DNA of 64,000 bases from Phycisphaerales bacterium (GTDB taxonomy: Bacteria > Planctomycetota > Phycisphaerae > Phycisphaerales > SM1A02). This document shows positions 30,060 to 39,429 of the stretch, one piece after another. The stretch's first letter is position 1. Every line of letters starts with the position of its first letter. The translations under genes and the position numbers were made by a program. Location: positions 310,001 to 374,000 of the forward strand of contig JAQWNP010000006.1 of the NCBI GenBank assembly GCA_029268515.1. The letters run 5' to 3'. Under the pieces are notes generated by a model. It saw nothing but the letters and a program-made list of their open reading frames with translations. It did no database searches and was not told the DNA's origin.

Positions 30060-31472
30060 ATGTCAAAACAAAGTAGACCCGCGAAAAAAGCCCCCCCTAC
30101 AGGGGTGGCTCCAGAAATCACATCCTATTCAACTGCGATCCGCTATCTAACGAAGCAGACCAACTATGAGCGAATGCGGGTTACCCGTATCGATCAAAGT
30201 GGCTTCAACCTAGATGGGCTTCGCAAAGTACTCACCGCCCTTGGGCAGCCACAAGAGCAAGTTCGAGCGGTCCATGTTGCCGGCACCGTTGGCAAGGGCT
30301 CTACAGCAGGCATGATCAGCTCAATGCTCCAAGGCTGTGGCTATGCAGTCGGACTCTTTACATCACCACATCTGAATGATGCTCGCGAACGAATCTCTAT
30401 TAATGGGCAGGACATTGATCGACCCTCCTTTGCCCAAAGAATGAGAGAAGCAACGACTGCTGCTACTGAAGTCGGTGTTGAACTCACCTACTTTGAGTTG
30501 CTGACAACCATGGCATTCCTGCATTTTGCAGAAGAGGCTGTCGATCTGGCTGTGCTTGAGGTTGGTTTAGGCGGTCGCCTAGACTCGACCAATGTGGTCA
30601 CACCCGAGGTCTCAGTGATTACGCGTATTGATATTGACCACACTCAACTCCTCGGGAGCACCCTTGAAGAAATTGCGGCGGAAAAAGCGGGCATCTTCAA
30701 ACGCGGTGTACCAGCTCTGACCTGTGTTCAAGATCCTGCTGTAGAAGCAGTTCTGGCGGCGAAAGCAGAAGAAATTGGATCGCCGCTACGCGTCCTCGGT
30801 CGCGACATCGAGTTCAGCTCTCGCTTTGGTTCCAACGATGAGCTAGGCCCACATACACGAGTCTGTGTTCTGGCTGGTGGAACACCTTTCATGCATGTAC
30901 CCGTCCCTCTTCCAGGGGAGCATCAGGCCATCAACTGTGGTCTGGCACTCTCTGTTGTTGATTCCCTAAAGGGGCTTGGTTTTAACTTTGCTGAGCCAGA
31001 ACTCTACGATGGGCTGGGTGCAACAAAACTACCCGGCCGTATGGAGGTTGTTTGGGATCAGCCTCGTGTCTTAATTGATGGCGCTCACAATGCTGCCTCA
31101 CTTGATGCACTCATGCGATCAGTCGGTGCCCAGATCCCTTATGACTCAATGGTCTGCATCTTTGGCTGTTGTGAAGATAAGGATATTCCTGCAATGCTCT
31201 CACGTTTGGTACTTGGCGGAGATAAAATCATCTTCACCAGAGCCAAGAGTAACGCGAGATCGGCTTTTCCAGAAGATCTGCAACGTATGTTTACGGAGCA
31301 ATGTGGCAAGATGAGCCAAACCGCTGATACACTTCAGGATGCCCTTCGGTTGGCAACCAGGGCTGTTGGGCGAGATGATCTCATCTGTGTGACAGGCAGT
31401 TTCTACCTCGCTGGGGAAGCTCGCAAGCTGCTGGCGGATCAAAAGACAAAAAAACTCGCCGCAGCAAAGTAA
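30060..31472 (+). CDS. folC: Bifunctional folylpolyglutamate/dihydrofolate synthase
   Basis: 470 residues. Mur-ligase-fold enzyme: the ATP loop VAGTVGKGSTAGMISSMLQ, the folate site GLFTSPHLNDARERISING, LAVLEVGLGGRLDSTNVV, ITRIDIDHTQLLGSTLEEIA, and the C-terminal VLIDGAHNAASLDAL. It adds glutamate to dihydropteroate and tetrahydrofolate. It has a Lys/Ala-rich C terminus. The upstream region shows a promoter with almost no leader. leuS follows after 80 bases on the same strand. Confidence 0.95.
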   Translation: MSKQSRPAKKAPPTGVAPEITSYSTAIRYLTKQTNYERMRVTRIDQSGFNLDGLRKVLTALGQPQEQVRAVHVAGTVGKGSTAGMISSMLQGCGYAVGLFTSPHLNDARERISINGQDIDRPSFAQRMREATTAATEVGVELTYFELLTTMAFLHFAEEAVDLAVLEVGLGGRLDSTNVVTPEVSVITRIDIDHTQLLGSTLEEIAAEKAGIFKRGVPALTCVQDPAVEAVLAAKAEEIGSPLRVLGRDIEFSSRFGSNDELGPHTRVCVLAGGTPFMHVPVPLPGEHQAINCGLALSVVDSLKGLGFNFAEPELYDGLGATKLPGRMEVVWDQPRVLIDGAHNAASLDALMRSVGAQIPYDSMVCIFGCCEDKDIPAMLSRLVLGGDKIIFTRAKSNARSAFPEDLQRMFTEQCGKMSQTADTLQDALRLATRAVGRDDLICVTGSFYLAGEARKLLADQKTKKLAAAK

Positions 31473-31552
31473 TTTACTCCCAATGTTGATGCACGCGTTA
31501 AGCACCTATCACTGAGTCACGAACTGCCTGCTAGGGATACCTTGCATTTTTT

Positions 31553-34390
31553 ATGAGCACTGACGCACACCAATCGTCAACACCCGCCCAGCGCTATACT
31601 GCTGAACTGGCATCCCAGATCGAAGCACGGTGGCAAAAGCACTGGGTTGAAAATGAGTCATTCCAAACACTCAACCCAGGCGATGAAGGATTCGATGCTT
31701 CAAAGCCAAAGTTCTACTGCCTTGACATGTTCCCATATCCATCGGGAAAGGGACTGCATGTTGGGCATCCATTGGGTTACATTGCAACCGACATCATCTC
31801 GCGTTACAGACGCATGTGTGGTTACAACGTTCTTCACCCAATGGGCTGGGATGCCTTCGGACTACCTGCAGAACAATATGCGATTCAGACAGGTGTACAT
31901 CCTGCAATCACGACCAAAAATGCAATTGATACTTATCGAATGCAGCTATCTAGCTTTGGCATGAGCTATGACTGGTCAAGAGAAATCGCCACAATTGATG
32001 CCGACTACTACCGCTGGACACAGTGGATCTGGCTCAAGGCTTATGAGTCTTTCTTTGATCCAAAACAACAGAAAGCTCGGCCTATCACAGAGCTCCGAGA
32101 TGAACTTGCGGCAGGCCATTGGGCGATCGATGACAGCGGTGATTTGGTTGCGCCGGAAACCAACAATTGCATCCGCTGGGATACGCTCGATGACGAACAG
32201 CAGCGACACACCATTGATCTCCTTAGACTTGCGTATCTCGATGAGCAAGTGGTGAATTGGTGCCCTGCCTTGGGCACTGTATTGGCCAACGAGGAAGTGA
32301 TTGATGGAAAATCAGAGCGAGGGCATCATCCTGTCACGCGTCGTCCACTCAGGCAGTGGATGTTCCGTATTACAGCCTATGCCGATCGCCTCTTGAATGA
32401 TCTTGAAAGCGTTGATTGGCCAAATTCAACCAAGACCATGCAACGAGAATGGATTGGACGAAGCGAAGGTGCTGATATTGATTTTGAGCTTTTGCAACCA
32501 ATGGAAGGCTCGCTCCGTGTTTACACCACCAGAGCAGACACACTTTTCGGAGCAACTTTTATGGTGGTTGCTCCAGAGCATCCGCTGATCGACCGCTTAT
32601 TAGAGCAACCAACTTCTGAGTGCAACTCGCGAGAGCTGGATCTCTATGTACAAGCTGCTCGTAATCGTTCTGAAGTTGATCGTATGGCCGATACGAAGGA
32701 TAAGACTGGTGTGTTTACAGGCGCTTATGCTGTGAACCCTGCCACTGGAAAACCGATACCTATCTGGGTCGCGGACTATGTGCTTATGGGATATGGGCAT
32801 GGCTCTGTCATGGCGGTCCCTGGCCACGATCAGCGCGATAACCAGTTCGCTAAAAAGTTCAACCTCCCAATTGTCGAAGTTGTTCGTCCAGCAGAAGACG
32901 TTGTCGCTGATGAATGCTTCTCAGGAGAAGGACTCGCCGCCGATTCTTCTAATGACGAAGTGAGCTTGGATGGCCTTGAAACGACTCAAGCAAAAAAGTG
33001 CATCCTTGACTGGCTTGAATCAAAAGGATACGGCCGACGAAAAGTAAACTACAAACTGCGAGATTGGCTCTTCTCCCGGCAACGATATTGGGGCGAACCC
33101 TTCCCAATCGTCTACGACAGTAAGGGCGACCACTATGGCATTAAGGCCGACGCACTACCTGTTGAATTGCCTGAACTTGAAGACTATAAACCGGTGGAGT
33201 CATCAGAGCCTCAACCAATGCTTGCCAAGGCCACCCAATGGCATCAGACCACTGCCGGTGAAGCTGGCGTTGACTCCAGCTTCTTGCCTGCAGAAGCAAA
33301 AGTGACTCGCGAACTATTAACGATGCCTGGTTGGGCCGGTTCTTGTTGGTACTACCTTCGTTACTGTGATCCAAAAAATAATGCTGATCTGATTGGTAAA
33401 GATATTGAGTCTTACTGGGTTGGCCCACAAACTGACTCGATTGGCGGGGTCGACCTTTATGTGGGTGGTACCGAGCATGCGGTGCTTCACCTCCTGTACG
33501 CTAGATTTTGGCACAAACTGCTCCATGACTTTGGCAAAGTAACCAGCCCTGAGCCTTTTGGAAAAATGTTTCACCAAGGGTTGTTAACTTCCTTTGCATA
33601 TCAGCGCACAGATGGTTCGCTGGTAGCTGTTGATGAAGTCGATGAAACTGAAGATAAGTTTATTGAACGAGCCACTGGCGATGAGGTCATTCAAGTCACC
33701 GCAAAAATGAGTAAGTCGCTTCGCAATGTCATTAATCCAGATGATGTTATTGCTGAATATGGCGCCGATACACTTAGGCTCTATGAAATGTATATGGGAC
33801 CACTTGAAGCGAGTAAGTCATGGAATCCCCGTGATATCATCGGCGTCTTCCGTTTTCTACAGCGCGTTTGGCGACTGGTTATTGATGAAGACTCAGGAAA
33901 AATAAAGAACGTGAACAGCACTGATCCAGATGTTGACCGTGCGCTCGCCAAAACCATTCAAAAAGTCTCGAACGATATTGAGCGACTGTCATTCAATACC
34001 GCAATCGCTTCCATTATCGAATTCACGAATCTAGCTACTGCAAAGGGTGGCTTAACACACAAACAAACATTTGAACTGGCATGTCTGCTCTCGCCATTTG
34101 CGCCCCATATGGGCGAGGAAATGAATGCTCGTCTCGGCGAGCCCCATGACTTGGCGAATGGCCCCTGGCCTGTCCCAAATGCGGCACTCCTCAAAGATGA
34201 CCATGTTGAACTACCTGTACAGATTATGGGTAAGGTCCGAGGTAAAATCAGTGTGGCAGCAGATGCTTCCGCTGAGGAGATAGAAAAGATCGCCCTGAAG
34301 GATGAGACAATCGCTCAGCAGCTCGCAGATAAACAGATACGAAAAGTTGTTGTTGTACCTGGAAAAATCATAAACATCGTGGCTCAATAG
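31553..34390 (+). CDS. leuS: Leucyl-tRNA synthetase with insertion
   Basis: 945 residues, longer than the usual ~860. The HIGH-type motif is FPYPSGKGLHVGHPLGYIA; KMSKS is TAKMSKSLRNVINPDDVIA; the editing domain includes VYTTRADTLFGATFMVVAPE; the C-terminal anticodon-binding region ends QIMGKVRGKISVAADASAEE. Roughly 55-60 extra residues lie at ~168-225, between the start of the first catalytic half and VVNWCPALGTVLANEEV. It charges tRNA-Leu in the cytoplasm. The start ATG has no strong ribosome-binding site. Confidence 0.96.
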   Translation: MSTDAHQSSTPAQRYTAELASQIEARWQKHWVENESFQTLNPGDEGFDASKPKFYCLDMFPYPSGKGLHVGHPLGYIATDIISRYRRMCGYNVLHPMGWDAFGLPAEQYAIQTGVHPAITTKNAIDTYRMQLSSFGMSYDWSREIATIDADYYRWTQWIWLKAYESFFDPKQQKARPITELRDELAAGHWAIDDSGDLVAPETNNCIRWDTLDDEQQRHTIDLLRLAYLDEQVVNWCPALGTVLANEEVIDGKSERGHHPVTRRPLRQWMFRITAYADRLLNDLESVDWPNSTKTMQREWIGRSEGADIDFELLQPMEGSLRVYTTRADTLFGATFMVVAPEHPLIDRLLEQPTSECNSRELDLYVQAARNRSEVDRMADTKDKTGVFTGAYAVNPATGKPIPIWVADYVLMGYGHGSVMAVPGHDQRDNQFAKKFNLPIVEVVRPAEDVVADECFSGEGLAADSSNDEVSLDGLETTQAKKCILDWLESKGYGRRKVNYKLRDWLFSRQRYWGEPFPIVYDSKGDHYGIKADALPVELPELEDYKPVESSEPQPMLAKATQWHQTTAGEAGVDSSFLPAEAKVTRELLTMPGWAGSCWYYLRYCDPKNNADLIGKDIESYWVGPQTDSIGGVDLYVGGTEHAVLHLLYARFWHKLLHDFGKVTSPEPFGKMFHQGLLTSFAYQRTDGSLVAVDEVDETEDKFIERATGDEVIQVTAKMSKSLRNVINPDDVIAEYGADTLRLYEMYMGPLEASKSWNPRDIIGVFRFLQRVWRLVIDEDSGKIKNVNSTDPDVDRALAKTIQKVSNDIERLSFNTAIASIIEFTNLATAKGGLTHKQTFELACLLSPFAPHMGEEMNARLGEPHDLANGPWPVPNAALLKDDHVELPVQIMGKVRGKISVAADASAEEIEKIALKDETIAQQLADKQIRKVVVVPGKIINIVAQ

Positions 34391-34418
34391 CCAAATCAAA
34401 CCGTAAAGAGCATTGGTA

Positions 34419-35684
34419 ATGAATAACCAAGCCGACATTATGCGCATGGCTGAATCTGACCCCGACGTCGGTCTTATTCACAAGGACCAAACATTATCCG
34501 GCATGATTGCCATGTTCCCTGAAAAAGAAAAGCCGGCAATGAACGATGTCGTCGGCGCTATGGCGGTTTATGTTGGCGAAGCAATTGAAGTTCAAAAAGA
34601 AGCACTACCCTCTGAGCCGCCTGTTGAATGGGCTTATCGAATTCGGGTACCCGGCCATAATCACGATATGGTCCTGTGGTGCGCACAAGCAACCGATCAA
34701 CCACCGTTGGAAATATTCGAAGGCAACAAGCCCGACTTCCAATGGGTCGTGGGTGTTGATGCACTTTTAGATTACACCGATCCACTTAGCAGCCTTGCAG
34801 ATTTGATTCGAATGCTGGTCACAGCAACCTCACGTAGTACAGCCATATTGGATCTTGAAACAAATCGCTGGCATGGCCCCGGAGCCCTTGCGTCATACTT
34901 CCTCAATACGCAACTGGAACCGCCCTCCGAAATGCTCTGGCTCGTGCAATCCAGCGTGAATCAAGATGATTCACTCTTTACCTTGTATACGAAGGGCCTT
35001 GCGCGATGCGGTAGGCGTGATCTAAAAATCCAGGGGCTTCATCAATCACAGCTTGAGTCGGCGGTACAACTCTTAAATGCTATTGCTGCACAGAGCGTAG
35101 AGTCTCCACTCTCTCAACCACCAACGACCGTTGAAATTGGCCATCATGCCGAAGTCCGGTTGCGAGAGCCCGACACCGAATCCGAGCCCAAAACAGATAA
35201 CGCTGTTCCTCAAGAACAACGAGCCGCTCTGCTGGTGCTAGACGCAGTAGAGGAAACGTTGCCGACCAACCTACTCTTACAGCTCACCAAAGGTGCCGCA
35301 GCCCTTTGGTTACCCAGCCGCGACCAAGCAAGGCGCGGCCAACTCGCCCGACTGACACTTCCTCACTTCACAGAAATCTTGATGGACGAACAGTCCTATC
35401 AAGACGCAACTTATCTCGTGCAAACATCGCTCACAGATGGGCAAGCGAGAGAGTATGTATGGACCAATGTCACAACCCAAAATGAGCAGGGCTTTGTCGG
35501 CGAACTGATTGAAGATCCAATTCTTGAATGTGGGCCCAAAGGCGGCGACCGCATGATTATTTCGGTGGAGGCCGCTGAAGACTGGCGCATCGAAGCTGGA
35601 ACGACAATCATCGCGCCTGAGAATATTGACCTCAAGCTCATCGCGGATTCGACACCACCGGATCTAGAGGGCGAGTCACAATGA
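34419..35684 (+). CDS. DUF2314-like domain protein of unknown function
   Basis: 421 residues from the ATG at 34419. No signal peptide or membrane helix. The C-terminal ~100 residues resemble DUF2314: YVWTNVTTQNEQGFVGELIE, then a Gly-Gly-Asp stretch and AAEDWRI. The N-terminal ~220 residues (VYVGEAIEVQKEALPSEPPV and a DUF4026-like feel) and the central part are not recognised. It follows leuS by 28 bases, and its stop overlaps the ATG of the next gene, so the pair is coupled. Cytoplasmic location is expected; no reaction is proposed. Confidence 0.8.
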   Translation: MNNQADIMRMAESDPDVGLIHKDQTLSGMIAMFPEKEKPAMNDVVGAMAVYVGEAIEVQKEALPSEPPVEWAYRIRVPGHNHDMVLWCAQATDQPPLEIFEGNKPDFQWVVGVDALLDYTDPLSSLADLIRMLVTATSRSTAILDLETNRWHGPGALASYFLNTQLEPPSEMLWLVQSSVNQDDSLFTLYTKGLARCGRRDLKIQGLHQSQLESAVQLLNAIAAQSVESPLSQPPTTVEIGHHAEVRLREPDTESEPKTDNAVPQEQRAALLVLDAVEETLPTNLLLQLTKGAAALWLPSRDQARRGQLARLTLPHFTEILMDEQSYQDATYLVQTSLTDGQAREYVWTNVTTQNEQGFVGELIEDPILECGPKGGDRMIISVEAAEDWRIEAGTTIIAPENIDLKLIADSTPPDLEGESQ

Positions 35685-36160
35685 ACCAGGACCTGCCTGA
35701 TGATCTTGTGGTGCTGTTACAGACACCATCAGCTTTCCAAGCCAATGCACTTGTTGCTCTACTTGAAGATTCGGAGATCAATGCGCTGGCAATGGAGGAA
35801 ACGCTCATGGGTGCGCTCAATCCAAGCACAGCGAAGACAGTCGTTTTGGTTCGTGAGGCCGATCTCACAAAAGCCCAGTTCACCATCGATCATGCACGTC
35901 GTACAGCTCGAGATATCAATTGGGAAGAGGTTGATGTTGGAGACGAAGTCGCGATCAAGGGGCGCCATCGCAGAACTGAAAACCAAAAATCATCTGGTTC
36001 TTTACCACCGGTGATTTTCCTATTAGCGATTCTTGGCATCTTGCTGGTCGTCGTTGGCATTCTGGCGGGTGTGATTTCACTCTTTCTGCCAGTACCAGAT
36101 CCCCAGGCCAACCTGGGATCAACCTTTATGGTTGCTTTTTCGCACGCTGTGATTTTATAA
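35681..36160 (+). CDS. DUF2007-like small membrane protein
   Basis: 159 residues. The first ~75 residues fit the DUF2007 putative signal-transducing fold: VVLLQTPSAFQANALVALLE, SEINALAMEE, VVLVREADLTKAQFTIDHAR. A charged linker and one membrane helix follow (~112-137, PPVIFLLAILGILLVVVGIL). The ATG overlaps the stop of the DUF2314-like gene. The last 35 bases overlap the convergent PDZ gene. Function unknown. Confidence 0.75.
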   Translation: MNQDLPDDLVVLLQTPSAFQANALVALLEDSEINALAMEETLMGALNPSTAKTVVLVREADLTKAQFTIDHARRTARDINWEEVDVGDEVAIKGRHRRTENQKSSGSLPPVIFLLAILGILLVVVGILAGVISLFLPVPDPQANLGSTFMVAFSHAVIL

Positions 36161-36917
36161 CAACTCCATCAAGTGGAATCACTTGCAAAGGCACAGAGCT
36201 CTGCCGCACCCGCTCTTCGATTCGAGCAAGCAGCGAAACATCAATCACGTTGATTGCTCTTGTTTGTGATGGCAGTCGATTACTGTCATCTAAAAGATCC
36301 GCAGAACCAAGTATGACATCAACCTCAAAGTTCTCGATCTGCGGCACGTTCGCTTCATCAAGAATCTGCCGACCTTGCTCGTCAACAACTGGGCGTTCGA
36401 TCTCAAGCCGGACCTTATCGCCAGGCCGCTTTGCTTGAACATGCAAGATCAAATCACTTGTAGAAGTCGGGCGAATGCCGTCTAGTCGAATGATTGCATC
36501 GCCTAAAACAAGAACCTCTCGGGCAGGAAGATCGTCGAGCAAGTCCGTAACAAGAACACGCCCTCCACGTCCATTGGCATTACCACGAAAACTCATCCGA
36601 ATACCGAGCGCTCCACGAGGCGCATTGAAGAGTCGAAATCGGAAGGCTGACATCAGTCGCTGCCGCTGCTCTTCTTTAAGTGTTTCGGTATCGAGTCGAG
36701 ATTGAATTTCATCATCAGTAATATCAGACTCAATGAGTGCTCGCGTCGCAAATTCACGCACTGAGAAATTCTCTGAACCCATTTGTTCAATGATGAGATC
36801 CAATGGCATCGCTATTGAGGATTCTTGATCGCCCACACTGGACGCGCCGTTTGCCTCGGCCACCTGACCCAACGTCAACGGCGTTACTAAAAAAAGTATG
36901 ACAGCAATGTTAATCAT
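36126..36917 (-). CDS. Exported PDZ-domain protein
   Basis: 263 residues from the ATG at 36917, which overlaps the stop of the phosphotransferase gene as ATGA; an upstream start at 36965 would bury the signal peptide. The N terminus MINIAVILFLVTPLTLGQVA is a signal peptide. A helical region follows (SVREFATRALIESDITDDEI), then a PDZ-like domain (GALGIRMSFRGNANGRGGRV, LVLGDAIIRLDGIRPTSTSD). There is no protease catalytic domain, so it is a binding or scaffold protein in the periplasm. Its role is unknown. Confidence 0.75.
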   Translation of the reverse strand: MINIAVILFLVTPLTLGQVAEANGASSVGDQESSIAMPLDLIIEQMGSENFSVREFATRALIESDITDDEIQSRLDTETLKEEQRQRLMSAFRFRLFNAPRGALGIRMSFRGNANGRGGRVLVTDLLDDLPAREVLVLGDAIIRLDGIRPTSTSDLILHVQAKRPGDKVRLEIERPVVDEQGRQILDEANVPQIENFEVDVILGSADLLDDSNRLPSQTRAINVIDVSLLARIEERVRQSSVPLQVIPLDGVVIKSQRAKKQP

Positions 36918-38032
36918 GAGGTTTCCAGAAGTTCTACCAGACTTGTGGCCCGTCGCCGTATCCATCGTACCTTCTCTGTGACCACACTCAAGAAGTCACT
37001 GCCACGAAGGCGGCCAAATGTACCAGCGGCCGCGATTGGGTAAACACTTTCAGCAATAATTGCCTCGATCATGAGCCATGGAATCGCGTGGCACTCCGCT
37101 GGTGACAAGGCCTTTCCAGAGGCCGCCTGATAGCCGGTCGCTATTGCCTCTATGAACGAAACGTTTAGACCCTTTGGCCAGCTTTGTAGTGATTGAGTTG
37201 AGCCCATACACATTGAAAACTGGAGAATTGCATTGGCAAACTCAACAATTCTAGGTTCACGGCGTGCACAATCGAAGTCAAGAACAGAAGAAATTACATT
37301 ACCACTGAAAAGTAGGTTTCCTGGATGCCAATCACCATGGAGATAAGTACTTTCCCAGTCGCTAAATCCCAGTTTCTCTGTCTTGTTTGTGGCATCACGA
37401 TAGGCGCGCCGCAGAAACGTACAACACTCTTCCAGACTCTCTTTGTTTTCTGTTTTCTCAACAACTTCGACCACGCTTGGTATTTGCTTGATTTTATTGT
37501 TGATCCCTTTCACCGCATGGAAGGAAGAGAGAGGCGGGCAGTATTTGATCTTTACAGAATTGAGTATGTGGTGAAGTTGGCCTAAGACAGCCCCTGCCTC
37601 CCACGCATCGTTTTTAGTATTGTCAAAACGTCTTCCTGGCACAAATTCAAACAGCTCATACACTCGACCATCTAACTCAAGCGTGGTCGTTTTTGATCGC
37701 CGAGTTGATATCAGTGGCGCTACAGGGAAGCCTTTTGCTGCCAAATGAGCCTGTAATTTATGAGCAAAACGCACGCGCTGAGGATCATCTTGACCGACCG
37801 CTCGCCTCTTGAGCAGGTAATTGCCTGATTCACTGACGATGCGCGCCTTGGGCGCCCGGCGAGATCCCCGAGAAAACGATTTGGCTGACTTCAGCACGCC
37901 AACGTCATAATGACTGAGCACGATTGCTAACTCGTTACGATCAAATTTTGCTTGCTGTTGTTGGGCCTCAGCCCCTGGGCCAAGATGGGGCAGCTGATAA
38001 TCAATGCCAGTTAATGGTGTCTTACCATTCAT
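36914..38032 (-). CDS. APH/homoserine-kinase-II-type phosphotransferase
   Basis: 372 residues with a protein-kinase-like fold: N lobe ESGNYLLKRRAVGQDDPQRV and ELFEFVPGRRFDNTKN, catalytic loop STYLHGDWHPGNLLFSGNVI (Brenner motif HGDWHPGN), and metal-binding VLDFDCARREPRIVEFANAI. It probably phosphorylates a small molecule. The family spans homoserine kinase, CotS and aminoglycoside kinases, and substrate cannot be read. Its context with a PDZ protein and yicC gives no sign of an antibiotic-resistance role. Confidence 0.8.
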   Translation of the reverse strand: MNGKTPLTGIDYQLPHLGPGAEAQQQQAKFDRNELAIVLSHYDVGVLKSAKSFSRGSRRAPKARIVSESGNYLLKRRAVGQDDPQRVRFAHKLQAHLAAKGFPVAPLISTRRSKTTTLELDGRVYELFEFVPGRRFDNTKNDAWEAGAVLGQLHHILNSVKIKYCPPLSSFHAVKGINNKIKQIPSVVEVVEKTENKESLEECCTFLRRAYRDATNKTEKLGFSDWESTYLHGDWHPGNLLFSGNVISSVLDFDCARREPRIVEFANAILQFSMCMGSTQSLQSWPKGLNVSFIEAIATGYQAASGKALSPAECHAIPWLMIEAIIAESVYPIAAAGTFGRLRGSDFLSVVTEKVRWIRRRATSLVELLETS

Positions 38033-38060
38033 AAATCAGCGTTCATACTGGGCAGAATTC

Positions 38061-38948
38061 CTACTCGACATTCTGCACCTGCTCTTTGATCCGATCAATA
38101 AGTCCCTTGATCAGTACAACATGTCGACTCACCGTAGCGTCTAGGCACTTACTTGCGATCGTATTTGCCTCCCGTAGCATTTCCTGTGAAAGAAAGTCGA
38201 GTGTTCTTCCCACAGGTGCTTCATTCTTCTCATTGAGAATGGAATGAAGCTGATCAATATGACTACGCAAGCGTGTCAACTCTTCATTGATATCTGATCG
38301 TTCAGCAAAAATCGCAACCTCACGAATCAAGTCTTGATCCGAGAGACTAGCGCCCGCTTCATTGGCAAGTAATTCAACGCGCTGCTGCAGTCGCGATTGG
38401 TACTGACGGACAACTTCTGGTGCTCTTTTATCAACTTCAGAAAGCAACTCAGCAATTTTGCCACAGTGATCCTCAAGATCGCGTTGAATTGAGTCGCCTT
38501 CTCGGTGACGCATTTCCTGTAAATCGGTTGTCGCTTTCTCAACCAGCTTCATAATCGCTGGTTTGGCTCGGGAGGAGATATCGGTCCGACTGGCTTCCGA
38601 ATAGGCGCCGGGAAGCATCAAAAGTGCCGCTAGATCGGTTTGTAGCTGAACCCCAGCTGCCTCTGCGATTCCCCTGAGCTCTGACAAGTACCGCTCAACT
38701 ACGACACGGTTAATGGCAGCGCCAGCCTCTGGTGAATGATCCACATACCGCACTGTGAGAACAACGCTACCACGAACAATGCTACCCGAGACGAAACGCT
38801 CAATATCGACTTCTAGTTCCTGTAGCGAATCGGGCACCCGAACCTGGCACTTAAAAAAGCGGTTGTTCACCGAACGAATCTCAACCCCATACTCGACGCC
38901 GTCGAGACTCTGTGCGGCACTACCAAATCCTGTCATCGATCGGATCAT
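38061..38948 (-). CDS. yicC: YicC-family endoribonuclease
   Basis: 295 residues, full length. N terminus MIRSMTGFGSAAQSLDGVEY, EIRSVNNRFFKCQVRVPDSL, and the C-terminal DUF1732 with AERSDINEELTRLRSHIDQL, GRTLDFLSQEMLREANTIAS and VLIKGLIDRIKEQVQNVE are nearly invariant in the family. YicC in E. coli is a stress-related endoribonuclease that acts on RyhB. It begins five bases after secG, so they are probably one transcript. Confidence 0.95.
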   Translation of the reverse strand: MIRSMTGFGSAAQSLDGVEYGVEIRSVNNRFFKCQVRVPDSLQELEVDIERFVSGSIVRGSVVLTVRYVDHSPEAGAAINRVVVERYLSELRGIAEAAGVQLQTDLAALLMLPGAYSEASRTDISSRAKPAIMKLVEKATTDLQEMRHREGDSIQRDLEDHCGKIAELLSEVDKRAPEVVRQYQSRLQQRVELLANEAGASLSDQDLIREVAIFAERSDINEELTRLRSHIDQLHSILNEKNEAPVGRTLDFLSQEMLREANTIASKCLDATVSRHVVLIKGLIDRIKEQVQNVE

Positions 38949-38953
38949 GTGTG

Positions 38954-39406
38954 TTAACCATCCGATGATCCGCTCGCTGGCGGAACTGTTGTTGGAGTTA
39001 TTGCTGTAGGTGCGGGAGTCACTGGCCCGGCGGGTGTTGGAGTCGCTGTTGAGGGCACTGGACTCAGGCCACCTGGTAACGGTGGTGTGGTTGAAGGTGC
39101 TCCAAGTGGCTGCTGAAATGTGCTCGTTGCAGCCTCAGGTGGACTAGCTACAGCATCGGGATCGATGTTATCGAGCAAGTTGAGCGCAATGGCCAAACCG
39201 AGATAACAGACAAATGCAATCACCGTCATATAGGTCAACGCATCACCTACTCGACCACCAAAGATCGTCTCAGTGCCTGAGCCACCAGCACCACCGAAGG
39301 CGCCAGCTAGACCACCGCCTTGAGGGCGCTGAACCAAGATGATCAGTACCATTGCCAGTGATACGACGACAAATACAATCATCAGGACAATAAACCAATT
39401 ACTCAT
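38954..39406 (-). CDS. secG: SecG preprotein translocase subunit
   Basis: 150 residues. Two membrane helices with the conserved loop ILVQRPQGGGLAGAFGGAGG, and FGGRVGDALTYMTVIAFVCY in the second. The C-terminal ~65 residues are Pro/Thr/Ser-rich, longer than in E. coli SecG (110 residues), and presumably periplasmic and disordered. SecG aids SecYE during export. The tpiA-secG order is common in bacteria. Confidence 0.93.
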   Translation of the reverse strand: MSNWFIVLMIVFVVVSLAMVLIILVQRPQGGGLAGAFGGAGGSGTETIFGGRVGDALTYMTVIAFVCYLGLAIALNLLDNIDPDAVASPPEAATSTFQQPLGAPSTTPPLPGGLSPVPSTATPTPAGPVTPAPTAITPTTVPPASGSSDG

Positions 39407-39429
39407 AACTACTCCAGTGAAGACTCCCT

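Noticed and set aside
36914-38032. Aminoglycoside-resistance gene
   Set aside because: The Brenner motif is shared by many small-molecule kinases, and there is no mobile element or resistance context.
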